Assembly (NCBI GenBank): GCA_964374095.1
Contig: CAYJXJ010000129.1
Coordinates: forward strand, 1 to 13,530
Direction of reading: 5' to 3'
Origin: CAYJXJ01 sp964374095
GTDB lineage: Bacteria > Elusimicrobiota > Elusimicrobia > UBA1565 > UBA9628
Length of the DNA stretch: 13,530 nt
In this document: positions 4,834-12,297 of the stretch, piece by piece
How the letters are laid out: every line of letters starts with the position of its first letter
Position numbering within the stretch: position 1 is the stretch's first letter
The notes under the pieces: generated by a model
What the model was told of the DNA's origin: nothing
Databases searched by the model: none
Seen by the model: only the letters and a program-made list of their open reading frames with translations
Position numbers and translations under genes: made by a program

Positions 4834-5382
4834 TTATTCGTTGACGTAAAGTTGGCCGTCGACGTTCCCTGAACCGGAGAGGTCGACCCAGCCGTTGTTG
4901 TTCCAGCCCGAAACCGTGATGGTCCCCTCGACGCGGACGTTGCCGAGGTACTTGCCGCCCTCATAGACCGAGACGTAGGCCGAGGGATGCGCCCAGGCCG
5001 TCACGTAGTTGGAGTTGACCCAGACCGAGACGTAGTCCGACACCGTGACCGAGCCGCTGAGGGTCCGCCCGTCCTGGTCCCGAAGCGTCGTCCAGCCCGA
5101 GACGTGAACGTGGGCGTAGCCCGATCCGTTGGGAACGTGGGCGTTGCCGCGCAGCCAGACATGACCCGAGAGGCGGATGAGCCGGGTCCCGGCCGCGAGG
5201 ACGGGCTCCTGCGGGGGCTCGATCTGCTTGGCGAACAGCGGAGGCGCCAGTTTGACGGCGAAGCCCGCTGCGGCGCGCCAATCGGACAGGGCGCCGGCCC
5301 GCGCGGCTTCGGAAGGGCCGAAGGCGGCGGCCGGCAGGGAGGCGGCGACGGCTAGAATCCCGACGAGGGTGATTCGGATCAT
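4834..5382 (-). CDS. Secreted protein with beta-solenoid-like repeats
   Basis: This 182-residue protein is not assigned to a family. A Sec signal peptide covers about 1-20 (cleavage near AAA-F), followed by an Ala-rich helical segment (24-50), and from residue 68 to the end short beta-strand repeats with alternating small or aromatic residues: LSGHVWLRGN, YAHVHVSGW, LSGSVTVSD, YVSVWVNSN, YVTAWAHPSA, YVSVYEGGKY, VRVEGTITVSGW, VDLSGSGNVDG. The period is about 9-10 residues with YVSV repeated 19 residues apart, and the 14-bp DNA AGACCGAGACGTAG recurs at 4965-4978 and 5022-5035. This suggests a small beta-helix or adhesin-like surface domain built by internal duplication. It is transcribed with the downstream histone-fold gene; an extended -10 box ends 6 nt before its ATG. 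Confidence 0.75.
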   Translation of the reverse strand: MIRITLVGILAVAASLPAAAFGPSEAARAGALSDWRAAAGFAVKLAPPLFAKQIEPPQEPVLAAGTRLIRLSGHVWLRGNAHVPNGSGYAHVHVSGWTTLRDQDGRTLSGSVTVSDYVSVWVNSNYVTAWAHPSAYVSVYEGGKYLGNVRVEGTITVSGWNNNGWVDLSGSGNVDGQLYVNE

Positions 5383-5388
5383 GGCCCT

Positions 5389-5397
5389 ATCCTAGCA
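5389..5397 (-). promoter_or_regulatory. Extended -10 promoter of the solenoid/histone pair
   Basis: The minus strand reads TGCTAGGAT (TG-c-TAGGAT). The hexamer ends 6 nt before ATG 5382, predicting a leaderless transcript. No good -35 is visible; read-through from pdxA, whose stop is 34 nt upstream, is also possible. Confidence 0.45.
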
Positions 5398-5416
5398 AAT
5401 TTCCCGGGGCGGGCCA

Positions 5417-6301
5417 TCAAGGGAGCCGGCGCGCCAGCCGGGCCGCCAGGCGGGCGGCTTCGACGGTCGGCGTCGGATCCGCGAGCCCGCGCCCGGCGAT
5501 GTCGAAGGCCGTGCCGTGCCCGGGGGAGAGCCGAGGCCAGGGCAGCCCCCACGTCCACTGCACGACCTCGAGCCCCGCCGCGGCCTTGAGCCCGATCAGG
5601 GCCTGGTCATGGTAGAGGCAAACGAGGCCGTCCAGACCGCCCGCCGCGTGCAGACGCCACGCCGCGTCGGCGGGAATCGGCCCGATGAGCTGGAGGCCTT
5701 CGCGCGCGGAGTTCCGGACCGCGGGGACGATGCGGCGTTCCTCGGACCCGAGGAGGCCCCCCTCCCCCGCGTGCGGGTTGAGGGCGCACAGCCCCAGGCG
5801 GGGGCGGGGCAATCCCAGGCGGCGCAAAGCGGCATCAAGGGCCTTAGCGCAGGACAGCGCCTCACCCGCCGAGAGCGACTTGGGCACCTCGGACAAAGGC
5901 ATGTGCCGGGTCGCGGTGAGGCACCACAAGCCGCGGCGGGGGGAGCCCAGGATCATCCGGGTCCGCCGGCCGGTTTGCGCTTCGATCCACCCGGTATGGT
6001 CCAAATGGCGGGAGCCCGCCATGGCCCAGGAGGTCTTGGAGACCGGGGCCGTGACGAGGGCCTCGCAGATCCCGCGGGCCAGAAGTCCCCAGGCCCGATC
6101 CAAGGCGGCCAGAGCCAAAAGGCCGCCCGCGGGGCTGGCCCGTCCAGGACGCGGCGGCGGGCCTCCCAGCCGGGTGTCGACGATGGGCGCGGACCCGGGC
6201 CGCCAGCCGGCCCGGCGCCAAACGGAGGCCTCCCCTACCAGGACGGCCCGGCAGAAGCCCCGGACCCGCGCCAGGGCCTTGACCACCGCCTCGGGACCCA
6301 C
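5417..6301 (-). CDS. pdxA: 4-hydroxythreonine-4-phosphate dehydrogenase (PdxA), start codon unresolved
   Basis: PdxA oxidises 4-phosphohydroxy-threonine in pyridoxal-phosphate synthesis. Family motifs, numbered from GTG 6301: TAPVSK (84-89), DHTGW (101-105), RHMPLSEVP (H133), LNPHAGEGG (H177), LYHDQALIGLK (H231, K239) and GHGTAFDIAG (261-270); H133, H177 and H231 correspond to the metal ligands. Deviations are Q248 where Asn is usual and GHGTA for DHGTA. The frame stays open upstream to a stop at 6419-6421 and encodes FPVVAFTCGDPAGVGPE, the typical PdxA N-terminus, at about 6290-6340, yet contains no ATG, GTG, TTG or CTG before GTG 6301. Starting at GTG 6301 would remove the conserved GDPAG. 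The real protein is probably about 14 residues longer at the N-terminus. It follows surA in the operon. Confidence 0.87.
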   Translation of the reverse strand: MGPEAVVKALARVRGFCRAVLVGEASVWRRAGWRPGSAPIVDTRLGGPPPRPGRASPAGGLLALAALDRAWGLLARGICEALVTAPVSKTSWAMAGSRHLDHTGWIEAQTGRRTRMILGSPRRGLWCLTATRHMPLSEVPKSLSAGEALSCAKALDAALRRLGLPRPRLGLCALNPHAGEGGLLGSEERRIVPAVRNSAREGLQLIGPIPADAAWRLHAAGGLDGLVCLYHDQALIGLKAAAGLEVVQWTWGLPWPRLSPGHGTAFDIAGRGLADPTPTVEAARLAARLARRLP

Positions 6302-6341
6302 CCCGGCGGGATCTCCGCACGTGAAGGCGACGACCGGGAAA

Positions 6342-7445
6342 CTACTGCGGGATGTTGCGCTCGATGACGGCCTTGGCCTTGAGGCCTTTGACGTAGCTCC
6401 CCACCTCTTTGTTGAAGTTCACGTTGCGCAGGAACTCCGAGAGCTGCTCCCGGAAACGCTCGAAATCCGGAGTCTCGGCCGCCCGCTTCTCCATCACCCG
6501 GATGACGTGATAACCGATCTCGGTCTCGATGGGAGCGCTGATCTCGCCCACCGGCATGGCGAAGGCCGCCTTTTCGAAATCGGGAGGAGCGACGCCGCGG
6601 AATACGAAGCCGATGTCGCCGCCTTGGGCCGCGCCCTCGGGGTCCTCGGATTCCGAACGGGCGATCTCGGCGAAGCTGGCCTTGCCCTCGTCCAGGCGCT
6701 TCTTGACGTCGAGGGCGGCCTGATGGGCGCGCTTCTTCTCCTGGGGGGAGGCGCCCGGGGAGAAGCGCACGAGGATGCGGGAGACCCGCACCCGCTCCGA
6801 GCTCAAGAGCCTGACGTCCTTGGCGACCTCCATGAAGATCATGCCGGACTCCTCATCCAATTCCCGGGGAGGCAGGGTCGAGCCGGAAACGATGAAGGCT
6901 CTGATCCTGTCGAAATATTCGCGGGCCTCCTTTTCGTCGGGATTGCGGACCTTGGGCTTGACCTCGGACTCGATGGTCTTGCGCATCATGACCTGGCGGC
7001 TGATGCGGTCGCGGAACTGGCTGAAGGAAAACCCATCGTTCTTGAGCTGCTTCTTGAACATCTCGTCGATCTCGGCCGGGGAAAGGGGTTTGCCCTGGTC
7101 GTCGCGGGAGAATCGGACCTTGACCTCCTCCACGGCGGATTCGATGTCCCGCTCCCGCACCTTGAGCTTGAGACGCGCTCCCTCCTGATAGAGGAGCTCA
7201 TGGTCGATGAGCTGTTCGAGGGTCTTCTCCCGCAATCCCCTGAGAAGCTCGGGGCTGGCCATGGCCCCGGGCTGGCTGCGCCCCCACAGCTCCAAGGCTC
7301 CCCGCAGCTCCTTCTGGTACTCCGACAAGAGGATCGGGGCGCCGTTGACGTTGGCGACCGCGTCCTCCATGAGCTTGGCCTGCGCGGACGCGCCGCACGC
7401 CAAGGCCGCCATCGCGACGATGAGGCGCCTACCTAAGATGGTCAT
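6342..7445 (-). CDS. surA: SurA-like periplasmic chaperone / parvulin peptidyl-prolyl isomerase
   Basis: This 367-residue protein has a signal peptide (1-22, ending GASAQA), a SurA-type helical N-terminal domain (about 26-165, beginning EDAVANVNGAPILLSEYQ), a connecting helical part, one parvulin (PPIC) domain at about 219-321 (VSRILVRF, SFAEIARSESEDP, GGDIGF, IETEIGYHVIRV), and a C-terminal helix that completes the chaperone module. E. coli SurA has two PPIC domains; this one has one. It is expected to escort outer-membrane proteins through the periplasm. Start: GGAGG at 7452-7456 is 6 nt before ATG 7445; a TTG at 7451 abuts the Shine-Dalgarno site and is rejected. The gene overlaps the end of the upstream isomerase gene by 17 nt. 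Confidence 0.9.
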   Translation of the reverse strand: MTILGRRLIVAMAALACGASAQAKLMEDAVANVNGAPILLSEYQKELRGALELWGRSQPGAMASPELLRGLREKTLEQLIDHELLYQEGARLKLKVRERDIESAVEEVKVRFSRDDQGKPLSPAEIDEMFKKQLKNDGFSFSQFRDRISRQVMMRKTIESEVKPKVRNPDEKEAREYFDRIRAFIVSGSTLPPRELDEESGMIFMEVAKDVRLLSSERVRVSRILVRFSPGASPQEKKRAHQAALDVKKRLDEGKASFAEIARSESEDPEGAAQGGDIGFVFRGVAPPDFEKAAFAMPVGEISAPIETEIGYHVIRVMEKRAAETPDFERFREQLSEFLRNVNFNKEVGSYVKGLKAKAVIERNIPQ

Positions 7446-8253
7446 CGACAACCTCCACCGGGAACTTCGCCTGGAGCGACTCCAGGTGGCGGTCGAGTTT
7501 CTGCTTTTCGAGAAGGCGCAGGATGCGGTCCTGGCACTCCTCGAATGAGAGCTTCCTCTCGCCGTCCTTGCGTAAAACGTGATAGCCCAATTTGCTCTTG
7601 ATGGGTCCGCTCACCTCGCCGATCTTCATCCGAAAGACGACGTCCTCGAGATCAGGGATGATCTCGCCATAGACCGCGGGCTGCATGCGGCCGCCGTCTC
7701 CGGCCGTGGCGGCATCGAGCGAATGCGCCTTCGCAAGGACCGCGAACGCCGCGCCCGTACGGGCCTTGAGGGCCAGCGCCTCGGCTTGCTCCGGAGCGCC
7801 GGTCAGGATATGGCTGAAGCTCGCCTCCATGGGATAGCGGCGGTGGTGCTCCCGCGCCTCATCGGTGCCGGCCTTGAGCAGGCCCCGCCTCCTCAGGCTC
7901 TCGATCCAGAGGCGGCTCAGCAGGAAATCCCTCCCCTCCTGCAGCCGGGCGGCCTCCTCGGCCCGCATGCGCTCCATCTCATCGCGGAACTCCGCGCTCT
8001 CCGGCACCTCGGAGGTCAAGGCCGCGGCCAGGATGGTCTTTTCCCTAATGAGGATCTCCAGGAATTGGCGCCGGCCGCTGGCGGTCAGGACGTAATGCTG
8101 ATAGCCCGCAGCCACCTCCTGAAGCTTGCGTTCAAACTCCGTCCGGGTGATGCGCAGCTTGCCGACCCGCGCGACCAGGGGCTCGGAGGAGCCCGCGCAG
8201 CCGGCCGCGGTCAGCGCGGCCAGCGCGACGACGGAACGGCGAATCGAGCTCAT
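7429..8253 (-). CDS. PpiC/PrsA-like peptidyl-prolyl isomerase, probable lipoprotein
   Basis: This 274-residue protein has a short basic-hydrophobic signal with a lipobox-like TAAGC (Cys19; Ala rather than Leu at -3), so it may be lipid-anchored in the periplasm. Residues 28-140 are helical (SurA/PrsA N-terminal-like, VGKLRITRTEFERKL). A PPIC parvulin domain covers about 143-232 (ASFSHILTG, FAVLAKAHSLDAATAGDGGRM, VSGPIKSKLGYHVLRK), followed by a C-terminal helix. It presumably works with the neighbouring SurA in envelope protein folding. Its ATG overlaps the mfd stop in an ATGA (8250-8253), so it is translationally coupled to mfd, and its own end overlaps surA. Confidence 0.88.
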   Translation of the reverse strand: MSSIRRSVVALAALTAAGCAGSSEPLVARVGKLRITRTEFERKLQEVAAGYQHYVLTASGRRQFLEILIREKTILAAALTSEVPESAEFRDEMERMRAEEAARLQEGRDFLLSRLWIESLRRRGLLKAGTDEAREHHRRYPMEASFSHILTGAPEQAEALALKARTGAAFAVLAKAHSLDAATAGDGGRMQPAVYGEIIPDLEDVVFRMKIGEVSGPIKSKLGYHVLRKDGERKLSFEECQDRILRLLEKQKLDRHLESLQAKFPVEVVDDHLR

Positions 8254-11200
8254 GGGCTTATGGTATCATTTTTTTTCGGGGTCCCCAGGCGGTCCAAGAA
8301 CCAAGCCAGCCACCCGAACGCGGGTTTCCCGGCGATGGAAACCTCCACTCCATCCCCTTCCTCCGAGCGCAGGAAGCGGACCCGTCCCGGGTGCTCCGAC
8401 AGCAGCCGGTCCACGATATCATGGCGCACCGGGGCGTCCGGCGTGAAAGTCAAAGACAGGGCGTCGCCGCGCTGCACGGCCGATTTGACCCCGGCCGCCA
8501 AGGCTTGATCCCGCAGGCGCATGAGGCCGAAGAGGTTCTCGACGGGCTTGGGCGGGTCCCCGCACAGGTCCGCCAATTCCCCTCGGAGGCCGTCGCGCTC
8601 GGCGGCGGAGGAGCGGAGCACCCGCTTGTAGAACTCCAGGCGCTCGCTCTCCCCGGGAAGGTATTCCGGCGGGATGAAGGCCTCGACATCCAGGTCCAAT
8701 CGAACCTCCCGGCGCTCCGGAGCCGGCGAACCCCGCAGGCGGGCGAGTTCCTCCTCCAGCAACTCCGCGTAGAGCTCCGCTCCCACCTCGCAGAGAAACC
8801 CATGCTGGCGCGCGCCCAGAATCTCGCCGGCCCCGCGGATCTCGAGGTCCCGCAAAGCCAGCCGGAGCCCGGAGCCCAGTTCCGAGAGGTCTTCCATGGC
8901 CTCCAGCCGCGCGCGGCCGGCCTCGTCGAGCGACGTGAGGTCGCGCGCTCCCTCGGGCAGGAACAGCCAGCAATGCGCCTTGCGGCTCTCGCGGCCGATG
9001 CGGCCCCGGAGCTGGTAGATCTGGGCCAGGCCGAACTCGTGGGCGTTCTCGATGAGCAGGGTGTTGACCGAGGGGATGTCGAGCCCCGATTCGATGATCG
9101 TGGAGGCGACCAGGATATCGGCCTCCCGGCGCAGGAAGCGCACCATGACGTCTTCGATGGCCCGGCCGCCCATGCGTCCGTGGACGGCCGCTATCCGGGC
9201 CCGGGGCAGTAGCGCCTCGAGGCGGGCCACGCATTCCCCCAGGGTCCGGACCCTGTTGTGCACGTAGTACACCTGGCCCCCGCGTGCCAGCTCCCCGTCG
9301 ATCGCGGCGGCGACCGCCGCGGCCGTCCAGGGCGCCACGCGCGTCTCGATGGACTGGCGGCCCCGGGGCGGGCTCTGGATCATCGAGAGTCCCCGCATCC
9401 CGCCCAGGGCCTGCGACAGGGTCCGGGGGATCGGGGTCGCGGAAAGCGCCAGGCAGTCCACGCCGCTGCGAAGATGCTTCAGCTTTTCCTTGTCCTGGAC
9501 TCCGAAGCGGTGCTCCTCGTCGATGACGGTCAGTCCCAGGTCCTTGAAACGGACGTCGCGCTGGAGAAGCCGCGCCGTCCCCACCACGACGTCGAGCGTG
9601 CCGCGGGCCAAGTCGGAGAGAGTCCGATTCTGCTGGGCGGGCGTCTGAAAGCGCGTCAGCACGCCGACCCGGACGGGATAGGCGGCGAGGCGGTCCCGGA
9701 AGGTCCTGAAGTGCTGCTCCGCGAGGATCGTGGTCGGCGCCAGCACCGCGGTCTGTTTGAAATGGGACGCGCAGCGAAACGCGGCGCGCAGAGCCACCTC
9801 GGTCTTTCCGAAGCCCACGTCCCCCACGACCACGCGGTCCATGGGGCCGGGGCTCTCCATGTCGGCCAGAACTTCCGCGATGGCGCGGGCTTGGTCCTCG
9901 GTCTCCTCATAGGGGAAGGACTCGGCGAATTGGCGCTCCATGGGTCCCGACGGGGGGAAGGAGAAGCCTCCGGCGGCCCGGCGGCGGGCTTCAAGACGCA
10001 GGAGCTTCTCGGCGAGTTCGCGCACTCCCTCCCGCACCCGCGCCCGAACCTCCCCCCACCGTTTTGAATCCAGCGCGGCCAAGCGGGGGCGCCGGCCCTC
10101 CTCTCCCGAGTGGCGCTGGACGAGCCCGAACTCCCCCATCGCGACGAAGACCGTATCGCGGCCGCGGAAGCGCAGACGCAGGCAGTCCGTCACCCCGCAG
10201 CCGCGGGCCGAGACCGTCTCCAGGCCCTCGAAGCGAGCCACCCCGTAGTCCCGGTGCACCACGAAATCCCCGCGCCGCAATTGAGCCAGGCGCAGGGGGG
10301 CGCGCGCCGCCGCGGGCGCGAGCCAGCGGCGGGACACCACGTGCGGGCGCCCGAATACTTCGGCGGTCGAGACGACGGCGAGCTTGAGTCCGGGATGGAG
10401 GAAGCCCTGCCGGAGCGCGCCCACCAAGTATTGGCAGGACCCCTCCGGGAGTTTTTCGGCGAGCATTTCTTGGATTCGGGCGTCCTCCCCCCGGCTGGGG
10501 CTATACACCAGCACCCGCCAGCCCTGCCGCGCCAAGGGGGCCAGGTTGTCCCAGGCCCGCGCCGGCTCGCCGCCGTGGGGGGGGTGGGGCCTCGCTCCAA
10601 AATCGCCCGCCCCCGCCTCCGAGGCCGTCCCCGCCTCGGCCCGCGCCGCCCCACCGGGGGAGGGGGCGTCGCAGCCCCGCTCCACGATCCACAAGGATCC
10701 CATTCCCAGCCAATCGGACACCCGGCCGGCGGCCGCGGGCCGCGCCGGAATGGCGACCGCCTCCTCCAGAAAATCCTTCGTGGCCTGCGTCGCCGGATCG
10801 AACGTCCGCAGTGATACCACGGTGTCCTCATCATAGAGGACGCGCACGGCGCGCGCGGGCTCAAGCCCATAGAAGTCCAACACCGCTCCCCGAACCGCGA
10901 ATTCCCCCGGATTTTCGGCGAAATCCACGCGGTGATAGCCGGCGGCGTCCAGGCGGCCCATAACCTCGGAGCGCGGCGAGGGCGCCCCCGACTTCAGCGT
11001 AACGGCGGCGGCGGCGAAACCCTCCGGAGAATCGGCCGGCGCGGCCAGCGCTTCCGGGGTCGCCAGCACGAGGCGCGCGCCGCGCCGCAGGCGCTCGAGT
11101 CCCGCTTGCCTGCCGTCCTCCTCCTCGCCCATGAAGGCGGGAGGCGGCAGCGAGCCCTTAAAGAGGCAAGCCAGCGCCTCCCAGGCGTCGGCGACATCCT

Positions 11201-11348
11201 CGAGGTCGTCCAGGGAGGACCTCACCAGCACCAGCGGGCCCGTCGGCGCGGGGAGCCTCAAGCCCGGCGGGCCGGCGCCGTGCAGCAAAGACCGGGCCAG
11301 GTAGGCCCAGGCCCCCGAGCCCGCCAAGCCGCCGATCCGCTCCGCCAT
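8250..11348 (-). CDS. mfd: Transcription-repair coupling factor Mfd
   Basis: This 1032-residue DNA translocase removes stalled RNA polymerase and recruits UvrA. Parts in order: a UvrB-like N-terminal module (about 1-175, with ENPGEFAVRGAVLDFY), a degenerate linker, an RNA-polymerase-interacting domain (about 355-430, starting LRRGDFVVHRDYGVARFEGLE), translocase lobes with Walker A GDVGFGKT (509-516), DEEHRFGV (610-617), SATPIPRT (636-643) and VASTIIESGLDIP (747-759), the TRG-type region QLRGRIGR (779-786), and a C-terminal TRCF domain to the end. It is about 115 residues shorter than E. coli Mfd; the loss lies between the UvrB-like module and the polymerase-binding domain, where a Gly/Ala/Pro-rich stretch (about 226-264) sits. 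It starts 8 nt after hemC. Confidence 0.96.
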   Translation of the reverse strand: MAERIGGLAGSGAWAYLARSLLHGAGPPGLRLPAPTGPLVLVRSSLDDLEDVADAWEALACLFKGSLPPPAFMGEEEDGRQAGLERLRRGARLVLATPEALAAPADSPEGFAAAAVTLKSGAPSPRSEVMGRLDAAGYHRVDFAENPGEFAVRGAVLDFYGLEPARAVRVLYDEDTVVSLRTFDPATQATKDFLEEAVAIPARPAAAGRVSDWLGMGSLWIVERGCDAPSPGGAARAEAGTASEAGAGDFGARPHPPHGGEPARAWDNLAPLARQGWRVLVYSPSRGEDARIQEMLAEKLPEGSCQYLVGALRQGFLHPGLKLAVVSTAEVFGRPHVVSRRWLAPAAARAPLRLAQLRRGDFVVHRDYGVARFEGLETVSARGCGVTDCLRLRFRGRDTVFVAMGEFGLVQRHSGEEGRRPRLAALDSKRWGEVRARVREGVRELAEKLLRLEARRRAAGGFSFPPSGPMERQFAESFPYEETEDQARAIAEVLADMESPGPMDRVVVGDVGFGKTEVALRAAFRCASHFKQTAVLAPTTILAEQHFRTFRDRLAAYPVRVGVLTRFQTPAQQNRTLSDLARGTLDVVVGTARLLQRDVRFKDLGLTVIDEEHRFGVQDKEKLKHLRSGVDCLALSATPIPRTLSQALGGMRGLSMIQSPPRGRQSIETRVAPWTAAAVAAAIDGELARGGQVYYVHNRVRTLGECVARLEALLPRARIAAVHGRMGGRAIEDVMVRFLRREADILVASTIIESGLDIPSVNTLLIENAHEFGLAQIYQLRGRIGRESRKAHCWLFLPEGARDLTSLDEAGRARLEAMEDLSELGSGLRLALRDLEIRGAGEILGARQHGFLCEVGAELYAELLEEELARLRGSPAPERREVRLDLDVEAFIPPEYLPGESERLEFYKRVLRSSAAERDGLRGELADLCGDPPKPVENLFGLMRLRDQALAAGVKSAVQRGDALSLTFTPDAPVRHDIVDRLLSEHPGRVRFLRSEEGDGVEVSIAGKPAFGWLAWFLDRLGTPKKNDTISP

Positions 11349-11356
11349 CGGGACCG

Positions 11357-12241
11357 TCAGCCCCGGAGCGTCCGCGCGACGCCGCGCACGAAGCCCCGCG
11401 GGTCCGCGCCGTCGGCCAGGCGGCGCAGATCCCGCCGCCCCGCCCGCCCGGCCGGGTCCGCGTAGAAAGTCCTCAAGGAGACGCCGCCGGGCTCCACCCT
11501 GGCCAGCGCGCCCAACGGGATCGCGCAGCCGCCGCCCATTTCCTTCATGAAGGCGCGCTCGAGCTCCACCTCCCGGCGGCAGGAAGCGTCGTCGAACTTA
11601 CTCAACACGTCCAGGACATCGCGGCGGTCCGCCCGGGCCTCGATGGCCAGGGCCCCTTGGCCCGGCGCGGGAGTCATGGCCTCCGGCGAGAGGGGCTCAT
11701 GGGGAATGGCGGCCCGGCCCAGCCGGCGCAGCCCCGCCAACGCCAGGATGAGGCCGTCGCAAAAACCCTCCGAGAGCTTGCGCAGCCGCGTGTCGACGTT
11801 GCCCCGCATCGGCACGATCTCAACGCCGGGTTTCCCGGCCTGCATGGCGCGCCGCAGCGAGGACGTGGCGATGCGGCCGGAACGGTCGTTCCAAGCGCGC
11901 CCGTCGCGCCCGATATAGACGTCGCGAGGGTCCTCGCGCGCCGGGTAGGCCCCGATCATCAGGCCCGGGGCGAGTTCGGCGGGCAAGTCCTTGGCGCTGT
12001 GCACCGCGAAATCGATCTCCCCGCGCCGCAGGGCCTCCTCGATCTCTTTGACAAACAGACCCTTGCCGCCGGACGGCGGCGCATGGGCCTGAGGCGACTT
12101 GTCCGCGAATAGGTCGCCGCTGGTTTTGATCCGGACAGTCTCGACCTCCAGGCCTTGGACACGGCTGGAGAGTTCCGCCGCCACCTGCCCCGACTGCGCC
12201 AGCGCCAGAACCGAGCCGCGCGTGCCCATCCTCAGCTTCAC
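11357..12241 (-). CDS. hemC: Hydroxymethylbilane synthase (porphobilinogen deaminase)
   Basis: This 294-residue enzyme joins four porphobilinogen units into hydroxymethylbilane, the linear tetrapyrrole for heme and related cofactors. Motifs: MKLRMGTRGSVLALAQ at the N-terminus, IKTSGD (38-43), GKGLFVKEIEEAL (59-71), the catalytic Asp in HSAKDLP (D85), ATSSLRR (125-131), MRGNVDTRL (145-153), PAPGQGALAIEAR (191-203), and GGGCAIPLGALA with Cys239 as the dipyrromethane-cofactor attachment. Length is normal for the family. The start is GTG at 12241, since MKLR belongs to the conserved N-terminus; ATG 12229 would remove it. No Shine-Dalgarno site is present, and a TACAAT box ends 6 nt upstream. It heads the leftward operon and diverges from alr. 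Confidence 0.96.
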   Translation of the reverse strand: MKLRMGTRGSVLALAQSGQVAAELSSRVQGLEVETVRIKTSGDLFADKSPQAHAPPSGGKGLFVKEIEEALRRGEIDFAVHSAKDLPAELAPGLMIGAYPAREDPRDVYIGRDGRAWNDRSGRIATSSLRRAMQAGKPGVEIVPMRGNVDTRLRKLSEGFCDGLILALAGLRRLGRAAIPHEPLSPEAMTPAPGQGALAIEARADRRDVLDVLSKFDDASCRREVELERAFMKEMGGGCAIPLGALARVEPGGVSLRTFYADPAGRAGRRDLRRLADGADPRGFVRGVARTLRG

Positions 12242-12247
12242 CTGGAT

Positions 12248-12253
12248 ATTGTA
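12248..12253 (-). promoter_or_regulatory. -10 box of the hemC operon
   Basis: The minus strand reads TACAAT, ending 6 nt before the GTG start of hemC at 12241. The 17-nt-upstream hexamer (AATAAC) is a poor -35. The geometry predicts a leaderless hemC mRNA. Confidence 0.4.
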
Positions 12254-12278
12254 CAGAAACTCGTATTGGGGTTATTCT
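12249..12278 (+). promoter_or_regulatory. Possible alr promoter
   Basis: TTGTAC (12249-12254), 18 nt, then TATTCT (12273-12278); predicted start near 12285, upstream of ATG 12298. A second set (TTGTAC 12323-12328, 18 nt, TGa-TAGACT 12347-12352) would fit the later ATG at 12364. Confidence 0.3.
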
Positions 12279-12297
12279 ACCCAAGGCTGCTGCCTCG

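Noticed and set aside
4965..5035. Short direct repeats as a CRISPR-like array
   Set aside because: There are only two 14-bp copies inside a coding region, in frame, explained by repeated protein strands.
5685..7436. A 583-codon open frame on the plus strand across surA and pdxA
   Set aside because: It is the antisense shadow of well-supported pdxA and surA, with low-complexity composition typical of high-GC shadow frames and no recognisable domain.
7446..7451. TTG at 7451 as the surA start
   Set aside because: It directly abuts the GGAGG Shine-Dalgarno site, leaving no spacer; ATG 7445 has a normal 6-nt spacing.
8250..11348. RecG instead of Mfd
   Set aside because: The presence of the UvrB-like N-terminal module, the polymerase-interacting domain, DEEHRFGV and the C-terminal TRCF domain all point to Mfd.
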